A stretch of DNA of 64,000 nucleotides from Streptomyces sp. FIT100 (GTDB lineage Bacteria; Actinomycetota; Actinomycetes; Streptomycetales; Streptomycetaceae), in contig NZ_CP075715.1 in the NCBI RefSeq assembly GCF_024584805.1, positions 124,001-188,000 on the forward strand, in the 5' to 3' direction. Shown here piece after piece: positions 26,171 to 35,456 of this stretch; within the stretch, counting starts at the first letter, position 1, and each line of letters opens with the position of its first letter. Both the position numbers and the translations under genes were made by a program. Under the pieces are notes generated by a model. The model was not told where the DNA came from and did no database searches. It was given only the letters and a program-made list of their open reading frames with translations.

Positions 26171-26590
26171 ATGAGTCTCAGCATCCGCAACCAGCTCCGC
26201 GGCACGGTCACCTCCGTCACCTCCGGCGAGGCCATGGCCACGGTGCGGGTCCGTCTCGAAGGGGGCGAGGACATCACCGCGGCCGTCACCGCGGACTCCG
26301 TCAGGGAGCTGGGCATCGCCGAGGGCTCCGCCGTCCGTGCCCTGGTCAAGTCGACCGAGGTGGCGGTGGCGACCGGGCCGGTCGAGGGCGTGAGCATCCG
26401 CAACCAGATCCCCGGCAAGATCATGGCCATCGCCATGGGCGTGGCCATGGCGAGCCTCAGACTCGAGGTGGAGGGCGGCGAACTGACGGCCGCGATCACC
26501 AAGGAGGCCGTCGACGAGCTGGGGCTCTTCGTCGGCTCGTCCGTGATCGCCCTGATCAAGTCCACGGAGGTCGCGCTCGCGACCGACTGA
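26171..26590 (+). CDS. Double-Mop molybdate-binding protein (ModG/Mop type)
   Basis: A 139-aa cytoplasmic protein made of two tandem Mop/TOBE domains. Domain 1 runs SIRNQLRGTVTSVTSGEAMA to VKSTEVAVATG (residues 3-74). Domain 2 runs SIRNQIPGKIMAIAMGVAMA to IKSTEVALATD (residues 75-139). Such proteins assemble into oligomers that store or buffer molybdate. The ATG at 26171 is chosen because it starts domain 1 directly; the upstream in-frame codons cross the divergent promoter region. It is transcribed divergently from the mod operon regulator. Confidence 0.95.
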   Translation: MSLSIRNQLRGTVTSVTSGEAMATVRVRLEGGEDITAAVTADSVRELGIAEGSAVRALVKSTEVAVATGPVEGVSIRNQIPGKIMAIAMGVAMASLRLEVEGGELTAAITKEAVDELGLFVGSSVIALIKSTEVALATD

Positions 26591-26689
26591 CCGGCGGCCT
26601 GTCCCGAGCCCGGCCCGGGTGTCCGGGACCGCTGGGCGTCCGGGGCCGTCCGGAGCCCGGCCCGGGAAGCCGGGGCGCGGAACCCGGCG

Positions 26690-27053
26690 CCCGGCTTCGC
26701 CGTGTACCTGCTGGGGCACGAGCCGCCCGCCGTCGCCTGGGACTCCCTCCCCCGTAGCCTCCGGCACGGGAGGTGCCCCCCATGCTGCGCCGACCCTACT
26801 TCCGGCTCCCGTCCGGCCGCGCGGCGGCGCGGCCGCGGACACGGTGCTGCGCGAGGCGTGGGAGAGGGCCGCGACGGAGCGCGTCGAGATCGCCTGCGGC
26901 GGGGGGTACGGGCGCACGGGCACCGCCCTGGCGTGTCCGGCGGTGCTGGACGGGCTGCGGGGCGCCGAGGCGGTCGCGTACGTCCGCGAGTACTATGCGC
27001 GGCGCGCGGTCGAGACACCGTGGCAGCGGAGGTACGCGGCGCACTTCGGGTGA
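26690..27053 (+). pseudogene. Decayed protein-tyrosine-phosphatase family gene carrying an inserted short element
   Basis: Three frames together spell a small actinobacterial phosphatase. 26690-26743 gives APGFAVYLLGHEPPAVAWD. 26791-26830 gives RPYFRLPSGRAAA. 26831-27053 gives ADTVLREAWERAATERVEIA, CGGGYGRTGTALACPAVLDG (the P-loop, here C-x5-R) and VETPWQRRYAAHFG, then the stop. Directly after AWD lies a 47-bp segment that matches the short element in the array downstream, so insertion of that element plus a one-base indel in the GC run near 26825 broke the frame. The N-terminal start of the gene is not recognisable. Confidence 0.8.
26744..26790. repeat. Short interspersed palindromic element (copy A)
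   Basis: The sequence from ctccctcccccgtagcc to gggaggtgcccccc matches the core ctcccccgcagcc..cggcacccgaggcgcccccatgc found three times in the array downstream. The motif is partly palindromic (ggcac/gtgcc and ctccc/gggag). Its position interrupts the phosphatase reading frame precisely, suggesting it moved there. Confidence 0.7.
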
Positions 27054-27136
27054 CCGGCCCGGGGTCCGCGCCCCGGCTTTCCGGGCGCCGGGCCCGCCGG
27101 GAGCGGCCGACGCAGACCTCGGCCGCGCACCAGCCG

Positions 27137-27671
27137 CCCCGAGGGCAGCCGTACGACTCCGGGGCCCTGTTCCTGCCTTGTGGCGGTCACCGCGCCGGCC
27201 TGACCCGTTTCCGGAACCCGGCAGATCCCGCCCGGCGTCGCGACGCCCGCAGACCCTCCCCCGCAGCCCTTCGGCACCCGAGGCGCCCCCATGCCGCATT
27301 GGCGCAATCGTCCGAGTACGTCCGCCCGAGGGGCAGCCGCACGACTCCGGGGCCCTGTTCCTGCCATGTGGCGGTCACCGCGCCGGCCCAGGCCGCTCCC
27401 GGAACCCCCGGCAGATCCCGCCCGGCGCCACGACGCCCGCAGACCCTCCCCCGCAGCCCTTCGGCACCCGAGGCGCCCCCATGCCGCATTGGCGCAGTCG
27501 TCCGAGTACGTCGGCCCCGAGGGCGGCCTAGGCTGGCGCGGTAACCGCCACATGGCAGGAATCGGCACCGCCCGGCGTCGCGACGCCCGCAGACCCTCCC
27601 CCGCAGCCCTGCGGCACCCGAGGCGCCCCCATGCCGCATTGGCGCAGTCGTCCGAGTACGTCCGCCACGAG
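27137..27671. repeat. Mosaic array of three about 190-bp repeats with an inverted module
   Basis: Two full units (about 27137-27326 and 27327-27512) run in direct orientation. Each contains module M1 (acgactccggggccctgttcc..tgtggcggtcaccgcgccgg) and module M2 (gaccctcccccgcagcc..cgaggcgcccccatgccgcattggcgca(a/g)tcgtccgagtacgtc). The third unit (27513-27671) keeps M2, but its M1 core is present as the reverse complement (ggcgcggtaaccgccacatggcagga). M2 is related to the element in the phosphatase pseudogene. The spacers differ in length, so this is not a CRISPR array. The region looks like a landing zone for REP/MITE-like elements. Confidence 0.88.
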
Positions 27672-27849
27672 GGCGATCCTCCGCCTTGCGACGGCACGCA
27701 CCCGAGCCGCGCACCCGACGCCGCGCACCCGACGCCGCGCACCCGGCGCCGGGCGCCCGGCCCTGTCGGCGGACGGCGCCAGGCACCGGACACGGCCCGG
27801 CCCTGGGCGCTCTTGTCCCCGGGGGCGGACTGCCCCGACAGTGGCGTGC

Positions 27850-29121
27850 ATGGCGATCGTTGTGCTGCTGGGAACACTGGACACCAAGGGCGAGGAGTAC
27901 GGCTGGCTGCGGGAGCGGCTGCTGCGGCGCGGAGTCGACGTCCTCGTGGTCGACACCGGAGTGATCGGCGAGCCTCGCATCTCCGCGGATGTCCCGCGCG
28001 CCGACGTGGCCCGCGCTGCGGGCGTCGAGCTCGCGCGGTTACGTGCCGAGGGCGACCGCGGCGCCGCCGTGACCGCGATGGCGCACGGCGCCGCCGAGAC
28101 CCTGCTGCGGCTCCTCGGGGAGGGGCGGCTGCACGGGGTGCTGGCCATCGGCGGCAGCGGCGGGACGTCCATCGCGACCCGGGCGATGCGGGCCCTGCCG
28201 CTCGGCGTGCCCAAGCTGATGGTGTCGTCCATGGCTTCGGGCGACGTCGCGCCGTACGTCGGGTCCGCCGACATCACGATGATGTACAGCGTCGTCGACA
28301 TCGCGGGGATCAACTCCGTCTCGGCTCCGATCCTGGCCAACGCCGCCGACGCCGCGGCCGGCATGGCGCAGGGCTACGCCGCAGCGGCCCGTGCGCTGCG
28401 CCCGGCCGACCTCGGGGCGGGCGGCAGACCGCTGGTCGCGGCGAGCATGGCGGGGGTGACGACGCCGGGGGTCGACGCCGCCCGGGAGCGGCTGACCGAG
28501 CTCGGCTACGAGGTGCTGGTGTTCCACACCAGTGGCGCCGGCGGCCGCACGCTCGAATCGCTGGCCGGGCAGGGGCTCTTCGCGGGCGTGCTCGACCTGA
28601 CCCTGAGCGAGCTCGCCGACGACCTGGTCGGCGGCATCCTCTCCGCGGGCCCGGACCGGCTCACGGCCGCCGCGCGCCACGGGGTGCCGCAGGTGGTGAG
28701 CCTGGGCGCGCTGGACATGGTGAAGTTCGGACCCCTGGCCACCGTGCCGCCGCAGCATCTGCGGGACCGCCATGTGCGAGTCCACAATCCGTCGATCACC
28801 GTCATCCGCACGACGGAGCCGGAGTGCGCCGAGCTCGGCCGGCGCGTGGCCGCCAAGCTCCGCGAGGCCACCGGCCCGGCGGCGGTGTGCATCCCGCTGC
28901 GCGGTCTGTCGACGCTCGGCGCCCCGGACGGCCCCTACCACGATCCGGCCGCCGACGAGGCGTTGTTCGCCGCGCTGCGGGACGGGCTGCGGGGCAGTGG
29001 TGTCGAGGTGCGGGAGGTCGGGACGCACATCAACGACCCCTCGTTCGGCCGCGCTGCCGCGGATCTCCTCCACGGACTGATCGGCGCGGCCGGGGGCGCA
29101 CCCGCGGCCGCCTGCGCATGA
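27850..29121 (+). CDS. Tm-1-like ATP-binding domain (UPF0261) protein
   Basis: A 423-aa cytosolic protein. The N-terminal half begins MAIVVLLGTLDTKGEEYGWL and contains GVLAIGGSGGTSIATRAMRA, an ATP-binding glycine loop. The C-terminal half contains VVSLGALDMVKFGP, VHNPSITVIRTTEPE and the closing HINDPSFGRAAADLLHGL. This is the family of the tomato Tm-1 N-terminal domain and bacterial UPF0261. The bacterial function is not established to my knowledge; it is often called an ATP-binding or catabolic protein. ATG 27850 gives the conserved N-terminus. Nothing in the neighbouring genes suggests an operon partner. Confidence 0.93.
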   Translation: MAIVVLLGTLDTKGEEYGWLRERLLRRGVDVLVVDTGVIGEPRISADVPRADVARAAGVELARLRAEGDRGAAVTAMAHGAAETLLRLLGEGRLHGVLAIGGSGGTSIATRAMRALPLGVPKLMVSSMASGDVAPYVGSADITMMYSVVDIAGINSVSAPILANAADAAAGMAQGYAAAARALRPADLGAGGRPLVAASMAGVTTPGVDAARERLTELGYEVLVFHTSGAGGRTLESLAGQGLFAGVLDLTLSELADDLVGGILSAGPDRLTAAARHGVPQVVSLGALDMVKFGPLATVPPQHLRDRHVRVHNPSITVIRTTEPECAELGRRVAAKLREATGPAAVCIPLRGLSTLGAPDGPYHDPAADEALFAALRDGLRGSGVEVREVGTHINDPSFGRAAADLLHGLIGAAGGAPAAACA

Positions 29122-29338
29122 CCCCGTGGATCCCGGCGTCGGCAGGGGCGCGGGCCGTGCCCCACCGGCGTCCTACGGCCTCGTCCGGTGTCCGGCGCGG
29201 AGCGGGAGGGAGGGTCGGCGCCCCGCCCGGTCCCGGTGCCGTACGGCCCGCTCCGACCCCCTTCCGTCGCGTACCTCCTCACCGGGGACTTTCGTCCCGT
29301 ATGGCCCCACCGGGCACAGCGGTGCTAGAAAGAACACC

Positions 29339-32071
29339 GTGATCAGGCGCTTCGACCGATTGCGGGGCGTGTCCTTTCGGCGACTGATCGGCAAGCGCCC
29401 CAGGAGCGTCGCCGGGCAGGTTTTCGTCCTCCAGGCGGCGGTTGTGGTCCTGCTCGTGCTCGGGGCGATCTTCGCCCTGGTACTGCAGACCCGGCACGAC
29501 ACCGACCGTGCGGCCCGCAACCGCTCGATCGCCGTCGCGGAAACGTTCGCGCACTCCCCTGGGCTGCTGGCCACGCTGCGGCTGCCCGATCCCAGCCGGG
29601 TGCTCCAGCCCATCACGGAAGAGACCCGCAAGAGCGCGGGCGTGGACTTCATCGTGGTGATGGACACCAAGGGGATCCGCTACACGCATCCGCAGCCGGA
29701 CCGGATCGGGAAACGCTTCGTCGGGACGATAGAGCCCTCCCTCGCGGGCAAGGTGCACGTGGAGAGCGTCCAGGGCCCGCTCGGCCACGAGGTCCAGGCG
29801 GTGGTCCCCGTGACCGCGCGGGACGGCAAGGTGGTCGCTCTCGTCTCCGCGGGCCTCACCGTGCAGAATGTGACCGGCACCGTGAACCGGCAGCTGCCGG
29901 TGATCCTCGGCGCCGGCGCGGCGGGACTGGCGCTCGCCACGGCCGGCACCGCGCTGGTCACCAGACGGCTGAAACGGCAGACGCACGGTCTCGGCCCGGC
30001 CGAGATGACCCGTATGTACGAACACCACGACGCCGTTCTGCACGCCGTGCGGGAAGGGGTCGTCATCGTCAGCGGCGACGGCCGGCTGATGCTGGCGAAC
30101 GACGAGGCCAGACGCCTGCTGATGCTGGGGCCCAACGGGGAGGGGCGGCCCGTTTCGGAGCTGCCGGGCCTGTCGCCCACCACCGCCGCGCTGCTGTCGT
30201 CGGGCCGCGAGGCGACCGACGAGATCCACATCGCCGGAGAGCGGCTGCTTGTGGTGAACCAGCGGCCCACCGACGGCCCCGGCGGCACCATGGGCACGGT
30301 CGCGACCGTGCGCGACTCCACGGAGCTCCAGGCGCTGACCGGACGGGCGGAGGTGGCCCGCACCCGGCTCCAGCTGCTCTACGACGCCGGGGTCGGCATC
30401 GGCACCACGCTCGACGTCGCGCGCACGGCCCAGGAGCTCGCCGACGTCGCCGTCCCGCGCTTCGCGGACTTCGCGACCGTGGATCTCGCCGACCCGGTCC
30501 TGAACGGCGACGAGCCGAACGGCTCCGGCTCCGACATGCGCCGCACGGCCGTCAGCGGCATCCGTGACGACCACCCGCTGTACGAGCGCGGCAGGCTGAT
30601 CGACTTCCTGCCGTCGACCCCGCAGGCCCGCGGGCTGGGCACCGGGCGGGCGGAGCTGGTCAGGGACCTCTCCGCCGCGCCGGGGTGGCAGGCGCAGGAC
30701 CCGCGGCGGACGCGGGCGATCGTCGAGTACGGAATCCACTCGCTGATCACCGTCCCGTTGCAGGCCAGGGGCGTCGTCCTGGGCCTGGCGAACTTCTGGC
30801 GCTCGGAGAAGCCCGGGCCCTTCGAGGAGGAGGACGTCTCCCTCGCCGAGGAGCTGGTCGCGCGCGCCGCCGTATCCGTCGACAACGCCCGCCGCTACAC
30901 CCGTGAGCACGCCCTTGCCGTGACGCTCCAGCGGAGCCTGCTGCCGCGCGCCCTGCCCGAGCAGAGCGCGGTCGAGGTGGCGCACCGCTATCTGCCCGCG
31001 CAGTCGGGGGTGGGCGGCGACTGGTTCGACGTGATCCCGCTGCCCGGCAGCAGGGTGGCGCTGGTGGTCGGCGATGTCGTCGGGCACGGGCTGCACGCGG
31101 CCGCGACGATGGGCCGGCTGCGCACCGCGGTGCACAACTTCTCCACCCTCGACCTGCCGCCCGACGAGCTGCTCGGCCATCTCGACGACCTGGTGGGGCG
31201 CATCGACCAGGACGAGCCGGGCGGTGACGGCGGCCCCTCGATGACGGGCGCCACCTGTCTGTACGCGGTCTACGACCCCGTCTCGCGCAGATGTGCGATG
31301 GCCAGGGCGGGGCATCCACTGCCCGCGCTGGTCCATCCGGACGGCACGGTCGAGTTCCCGGAGCTGCCGGCCGGGCCGCCGCTGGGGCTCGGCGGCATGC
31401 CGTTCGAGACGGCGGAGCTCGAGCTCGCCGAGGGCAGCCGGCTGGTCTTCTACACGGACGGCCTGATCGAGGACCGCCACCGGGACATCGACGTGGGGAT
31501 CGAGCTGCTGCGCGAGACGCTCGCCCACGCCGACCGGACTCCTGAGGAGACCTGCGAGGACGTGATGAGCGCCCTCCTGCCCGCCCGTCCGAAGGACGAC
31601 GTGGCCCTGCTCATCGCCCGCAGCCGGGCTCTCGGCGCCGACCGGGTGGCGGACTGGGACGTGCCGCCCGATCCCAGCGCGGTCGCCGGCATGCGCGCGA
31701 AGGCGGTCGAGACGCTGGAGGGCTGGGGCCTGTCCGAACAGTCCTTCGCCATCGAACTGATCCTCAGCGAACTCCTCACCAACGCCATCCGCTACGGAAC
31801 GGCGCCGATCCGGGTGCGGCTGCTCCACGACCAGACGGTGACCTGCGAGGTGGCCGACGGCAGCAGCACCTCACCGCATCTGCGGTACGCGGCGACGACG
31901 GACGAGGGCGGCCGCGGGCTGTTCCTGGTGGCGCAGATGGCCGAGCGCTGGGGCACGCGGTACACGCCGGACGGGAAGATCATCTGGGCCGAACTGCCGC
32001 CGCAGGGCGCGGAGCCGCACCCGGACGCCGCGGCGGCGATGTTCGGTTTCACGGACGAAGACCTGCTCTGA
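29339..32071 (+). CDS. SpoIIE-type sensor phosphatase with CACHE-like, PAS, GAF and HATPase domains
   Basis: A 910-aa membrane regulator. A helix near residues 25-47 ([18 protein letters not shown]) and another near 180-200 flank an extracytoplasmic sensor. Then come a PAS domain (about 225-335), a GAF domain (about 345-525), a PP2C/SpoIIE phosphatase and a C-terminal HATPase (about 775-895). The phosphatase metal residues are intact: VGGDWFDV near residue 558, [17 protein letters not shown] and RPKDDVALL. The HATPase N-box is [11 protein letters not shown]. It combines anti-anti-sigma phosphatase and anti-sigma-like kinase modules in one protein. The GTG at 29339 is chosen because the basic N-terminus and first helix follow directly. 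Confidence 0.95.
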   Translation: MIRRFDRLRGVSFRRLIGKRPRSVAGQVFVLQAAVVVLLVLGAIFALVLQTRHDTDRAARNRSIAVAETFAHSPGLLATLRLPDPSRVLQPITEETRKSAGVDFIVVMDTKGIRYTHPQPDRIGKRFVGTIEPSLAGKVHVESVQGPLGHEVQAVVPVTARDGKVVALVSAGLTVQNVTGTVNRQLPVILGAGAAGLALATAGTALVTRRLKRQTHGLGPAEMTRMYEHHDAVLHAVREGVVIVSGDGRLMLANDEARRLLMLGPNGEGRPVSELPGLSPTTAALLSSGREATDEIHIAGERLLVVNQRPTDGPGGTMGTVATVRDSTELQALTGRAEVARTRLQLLYDAGVGIGTTLDVARTAQELADVAVPRFADFATVDLADPVLNGDEPNGSGSDMRRTAVSGIRDDHPLYERGRLIDFLPSTPQARGLGTGRAELVRDLSAAPGWQAQDPRRTRAIVEYGIHSLITVPLQARGVVLGLANFWRSEKPGPFEEEDVSLAEELVARAAVSVDNARRYTREHALAVTLQRSLLPRALPEQSAVEVAHRYLPAQSGVGGDWFDVIPLPGSRVALVVGDVVGHGLHAAATMGRLRTAVHNFSTLDLPPDELLGHLDDLVGRIDQDEPGGDGGPSMTGATCLYAVYDPVSRRCAMARAGHPLPALVHPDGTVEFPELPAGPPLGLGGMPFETAELELAEGSRLVFYTDGLIEDRHRDIDVGIELLRETLAHADRTPEETCEDVMSALLPARPKDDVALLIARSRALGADRVADWDVPPDPSAVAGMRAKAVETLEGWGLSEQSFAIELILSELLTNAIRYGTAPIRVRLLHDQTVTCEVADGSSTSPHLRYAATTDEGGRGLFLVAQMAERWGTRYTPDGKIIWAELPPQGAEPHPDAAAAMFGFTDEDLL

Positions 32072-32375
32072 CGCCGCCCGCCGGCGCGGGTGGACACCAG
32101 GTCCGGGGCCGGACCCGTCGGCCCCAGGTCACCGCTGCGGCTCGGGCGGTACGCGGCACACCTCGTCGGCGCCCGGGCGCCCGCGGCGACCACGTCGTCC
32201 GCCGCTCCCGACGCGCCGCACGCCACCGCACGCCCGCGGACCTCGTCACCGGCCTCGAAGGCCGCGGCCCCGCACGGGCCGAAGGCGAGGCCGACGAGGC
32301 CGACGAGGGCGTGCGACACACTCGTGCGGAGTAGGTTTCACGGCCGATCACGGCTTCGCGCGGTCCACTGGAGAC
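32072..32375. other. 304-bp intergenic region with no supported gene
   Basis: Open frames cross this gap on both strands but show no recognisable similarity. The last 70 bp before the glycosyltransferase are less GC-rich (cggagtaggtttcacggccgatcacgg) and probably contain its promoter; I could not assign boxes. No hairpin resembling a terminator was found after the SpoIIE-type gene. Confidence 0.5.
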
Positions 32376-33365
32376 ATGCCAGAGGTCGGGATCTCCGTCG
32401 TCGTACCGTGCTTCAACGAGAGCGAGGTGCTCGGCTCCTTCCACACCGCGCTGACGGCGGCGCTGGAGCCGACCGGCGAGCACTTCGAGATCTGCTACGT
32501 CGACGACGGCAGCGGTGACGGGACCGTCGAGCGGCTGCGGGAGCTGGCCGCGTGCGCTCCCGAGGTGCGCTACACCTCCTTCAGCCGGAACTTCGGCAAG
32601 GAGGCGGCCATGCTCGCCGGGATGCGGATGTCCCGGGGCGCCGCGGTCGTCCTCATGGACGCCGACCTCCAGCATCCGCCCGAACTCCTGCCCCGGATGC
32701 TGGAGCTGCACCGGCACGGCTACGACCAGGTCGTGGCCCGGCGCGACCGCACCGGCGAAGGCACCCTGCGCACCGCCGCCAGCAGGGCGTACTACCGGCT
32801 GGTGCGCCACTTCATGGACGTCGAGATCGCCGACGGGGCGGGTGACTTCCGGCTGCTGTCGCGCAGGGCGGTGAACGCCGTGCTGTCCCTCCCGGAGAAC
32901 AACCGCTTCTCCAAGGGGCTGTTCTCCTGGGTCGGCTTCGACACGGTCGGCTTCACCTACCGCGGCGTCCCGCGCGCCGCCGGGCGCTCCAAATGGGGCG
33001 GCCGGCGGCTGATCGAGTACGGCATCGACGGGCTGCTCTCCTTCAACAGCCGTCCGCTGCGGCTCGCCGTCCACGCCGGGCTCTGGCTCTTCCTGTCCGC
33101 CCTGGGCTATGCGCTGTGGATCGTCGCCAACGTCGCGCTCAACGGTGTCGAGACGCCCGGCTACGCGACCCTCATCACGGCCGTCGTCGCGCTCAGCGGG
33201 ATCCAGCTCGCCACGCTCGGCGTCATCGGGGAGTACGTGGGACGGATCTACCACGAGGCGAAGCGGCGACCGCACTACGTGGTGCGCGAGACGGACGAGC
33301 GGGGCCCGCACCTCGCCCCCGGCCGCCCGCCGGCGGCCGCGGCGCGCGCCCGCCCCGAGCGATGA
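32376..33365 (+). CDS. GtrB/DPM1-like family 2 glycosyltransferase
   Basis: A 329-aa enzyme that transfers a sugar from a nucleotide donor to polyprenyl phosphate. The GT2 catalytic part has [14 protein letters not shown]-type opening ([14 protein letters not shown]), [10 protein letters not shown], the DAD metal motif in [12 protein letters not shown] and the acceptor-site RDRTGEGT. Two C-terminal helices ([20 protein letters not shown] and [20 protein letters not shown]) anchor it, as in bactoprenol glucosyltransferases. It overlaps the GtrA gene by ATGA. Together with GtrA and the DUF6056-like protein it suggests sugar decoration of a surface polymer. Confidence 0.95.
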   Translation: MPEVGISVVVPCFNESEVLGSFHTALTAALEPTGEHFEICYVDDGSGDGTVERLRELAACAPEVRYTSFSRNFGKEAAMLAGMRMSRGAAVVLMDADLQHPPELLPRMLELHRHGYDQVVARRDRTGEGTLRTAASRAYYRLVRHFMDVEIADGAGDFRLLSRRAVNAVLSLPENNRFSKGLFSWVGFDTVGFTYRGVPRAAGRSKWGGRRLIEYGIDGLLSFNSRPLRLAVHAGLWLFLSALGYALWIVANVALNGVETPGYATLITAVVALSGIQLATLGVIGEYVGRIYHEAKRRPHYVVRETDERGPHLAPGRPPAAAARARPER

Positions 33366-33811
33366 GGCCGCCGCGGCCCTTCAGGCCGCGCCCGGCCGGG
33401 CCGAGCGTCTCGGGCCTGCGGCAGTTCGCCCTCTTCGCCGCGATCGGGGTCGTCAACACGGGCGTGTACTACGCCGTGTACACCGTGCTGAACATCTGGC
33501 TGCCCTATCTCGCCGCCCACGCGGGCGGGTACGCGGTCGGCGTCACCGGTTCGTTCCTGCTCAACTCGGCCATCACGCTCCGGACGAGGCCGACCTGGCG
33601 CGGCTTCGTCCGCTATCCCCTGTCGGGCGTGGTCAGCCTCGTGTGCAGCGGGGTGCTGCTCCATCTCGCCGTCACCCGGCTGCGGATGGACGAGCACCTC
33701 GCCGCGATCGCGGCCGGAGCGCTCGTCACACCGCTGTCGTTCCTGCTCGCCCGATGGGCCATCATCTCCGGGGTGCGGGACCCCGTCACGGAAGGCGCGT
33801 CGAGTAGGTGA
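33362..33811 (+). CDS. GtrA-family membrane protein (putative lipid-linked sugar flippase)
   Basis: A 149-aa protein with four predicted helices ([73 protein letters not shown]). GtrA proteins are thought to flip or guide polyprenyl-phosphate sugars made by GtrB. The Pro/Arg-rich first 17 residues are typical of actinobacterial members. ATGA overlap with the upstream GtrB gene argues for co-translation. The last 26 bp overlap the convergent DUF6056-like gene. Confidence 0.92.
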   Translation: MRPPRPFRPRPAGPSVSGLRQFALFAAIGVVNTGVYYAVYTVLNIWLPYLAAHAGGYAVGVTGSFLLNSAITLRTRPTWRGFVRYPLSGVVSLVCSGVLLHLAVTRLRMDEHLAAIAAGALVTPLSFLLARWAIISGVRDPVTEGASSR

Positions 33812-35288
33812 CCCGCTCCAGCCGGTAGTAGGTGGCGACGCACTGGGCGGGCCACGCGTCGCGGCCCTCGCGGCGGAAGGGCTCCACCATGCCGCCCACC
33901 GACAGGGGCGTGTACGGCAGGACGCCGGCGCCCTCCGCCGCACGGGCGCGCAGCCACGCGTCCTGCCGGTCCCACCGCTCGGCGCGTACGCGCATGTCCT
34001 GGCCCAACTGGTGGAGCGGGCCCGCGAGTCCGACGGCGGTGCCCGCGTACACCGCCACGGCGGCGGCCGCCGCCCATCCCGTCCACGGCCGGGGCGCACG
34101 GGTGCGCAGCGCCCGGCCCAGCAGGACACCGGCGGCCACCAGCACCAGGACGTACAGCAGGAGGTAGTCGTTCCATGTGCGGGCGGCGGACACCACGCGC
34201 GGGCCGAAGACCGGGTAGGTGACCACGGTGCAGAGATAGCCGGAGACGAGGAAGGTGAGCGCGCCGAGCGAGGTCCCCAGCGCCGGGCCGCCGGGCCGCA
34301 GGACCGGGGGCGCCTCCGGCCTGCGGCGCACGAGCACCCCAAGGAGCACTCCGGCGGCGACGGCACCCGCGTACTGCCAGGTCGTGAACACGGTCTCCAG
34401 GATCGTCAGATACCCGCGAGCCGCCGCGGTCAGCGTGTCGGGGGAGGTCATCGATGCCGCCTCCGCCCCGAACCGTTCGCGGCGGCGGCGGGAGCCCGGG
34501 GACGTCACCAGCAGGACCGTGCCGATGGCGACGCCCGCCATGGCGACCAGGGTCCAGCGGCGGACGTGGACGCGCACCCGCTCGGCGAACAGCCGGTGGC
34601 CGAGCAGGAGGAGGCCGGCGAGCACCACCAGGGCGACCACCGAGGTCTCCTCGGAGAGCGTGCCCAGGAACACCCCGGCGACCAGGACGACGGCCAGGGC
34701 GGCGATGCGCCCCCGGCGGCCGCGGGCGCACAGGGCGGGGAGTACGGCCGCGCAGGCGAGCACGGGAGCGAGGGTGTGCGAGACGGAGGCCGCGGGCCAG
34801 TAGAAGGTCTTGTAGGTGTTGGGGGTGGCGAGGAGGAAGACCGCGGTGACCATGGCGGCCACGAGCAGCGGCACCCCGGGCGGCACGGCGCGGCCCGACC
34901 CCCGCACGAGGAGCGCGGCGAGGGCCCACAGCACGCCGAGCGTGAGCACCACGCTGACCAGCCCGAACCATTGGTGCCCGGCGACGGGGAACTGGGCGTA
35001 GAGCCCGACGAGCAGGCCGTTGCCGATCCGGCCGTTGTCGGTGACGTAGAACTTCCCGACCAGCCCCGCGATGCCGTGGTCGCGCACCACGGGCAGGAAG
35101 CACCACTCGTCCGCACTGGGCCGGACGTGGCGGCCGAACCACGCGGCGGCCGCCAGGAGGCCGAGGGGCAGCAGGGACAGCAAGGTCAGCAGGCACAGCG
35201 CCAGGGTCCGGGCCCGCCGGTGCCTGCCCGGCCGGTCCGGACCCGTCGGGTCTCGCTGGACGGTGACACCCGACGCGCGGACGGCCAT
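33786..35288 (-). CDS. DUF6056-like polytopic membrane protein (GT-C-like)
   Basis: A 500-aa protein with roughly 10-11 helices. A large first outside loop has the acidic FGRHVRPSADEWCFLPVV and YVTDNGRIGNGLLVGLYAQF, as in GT-C glycosyltransferases and DUF6056 proteins. SEETSVVALVVLAG and NTYKTFYWPAASVSHTLAP are further family-like blocks. The soluble C-terminal tail ends EPFRREGRDAWPAQCVATYY. It probably uses a polyprenyl-phosphate sugar, possibly made by the convergent GtrB/GtrA pair (inference). The ATG at 35288 removes an unsupported 44-codon extension. Confidence 0.88.
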   Translation of the reverse strand: MAVRASGVTVQRDPTGPDRPGRHRRARTLALCLLTLLSLLPLGLLAAAAWFGRHVRPSADEWCFLPVVRDHGIAGLVGKFYVTDNGRIGNGLLVGLYAQFPVAGHQWFGLVSVVLTLGVLWALAALLVRGSGRAVPPGVPLLVAAMVTAVFLLATPNTYKTFYWPAASVSHTLAPVLACAAVLPALCARGRRGRIAALAVVLVAGVFLGTLSEETSVVALVVLAGLLLLGHRLFAERVRVHVRRWTLVAMAGVAIGTVLLVTSPGSRRRRERFGAEAASMTSPDTLTAAARGYLTILETVFTTWQYAGAVAAGVLLGVLVRRRPEAPPVLRPGGPALGTSLGALTFLVSGYLCTVVTYPVFGPRVVSAARTWNDYLLLYVLVLVAAGVLLGRALRTRAPRPWTGWAAAAAVAVYAGTAVGLAGPLHQLGQDMRVRAERWDRQDAWLRARAAEGAGVLPYTPLSVGGMVEPFRREGRDAWPAQCVATYYRLERVTYSTRLP

Positions 35289-35456
35289 GTGCGCAACTGC
35301 CTTTCGTGGACTCCCTTGTCGCCGGCTGCCCGGCGGGCTCTCCCCACTCGAGGACAGCCCGGCCCAGCGCGCAACCGGCGGTGATCGATTGGAGCAACGC
35401 GGGCGGAGCGCGCGGGACACGGTGGCCTCGGGGGCGTGAATCCGCGGGCGGGGGCT

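Larger units (their letters stand above)
26591..27849. other. 1.26-kb gene-poor, repeat-rich region
   Basis: No intact gene is supported. The left part (26690-27053) is a decayed tyrosine-phosphatase gene. The middle (about 27137-27671) is an array of three long repeat units with an internally inverted segment. The right part (27672-27849) contains simple gccgcgcacccg-type repeats (about 27707-27750) and then the leader of the Tm-1-like gene. Multiple overlapping open frames across the array reflect the repeat and not genes. Confidence 0.75.

Noticed and set aside
27137-27671. Possible CRISPR array
   Set aside because: Repeat units are about 190 bp, spacers are not regular, one module is inverted, and there are no cas genes.
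32072-32319. Minus-strand open frame starting near 32319 ([20 protein letters not shown])
   Set aside because: It runs antisense into the SpoIIE-type gene, has no family signature, and lacks a convincing ribosome-binding site.
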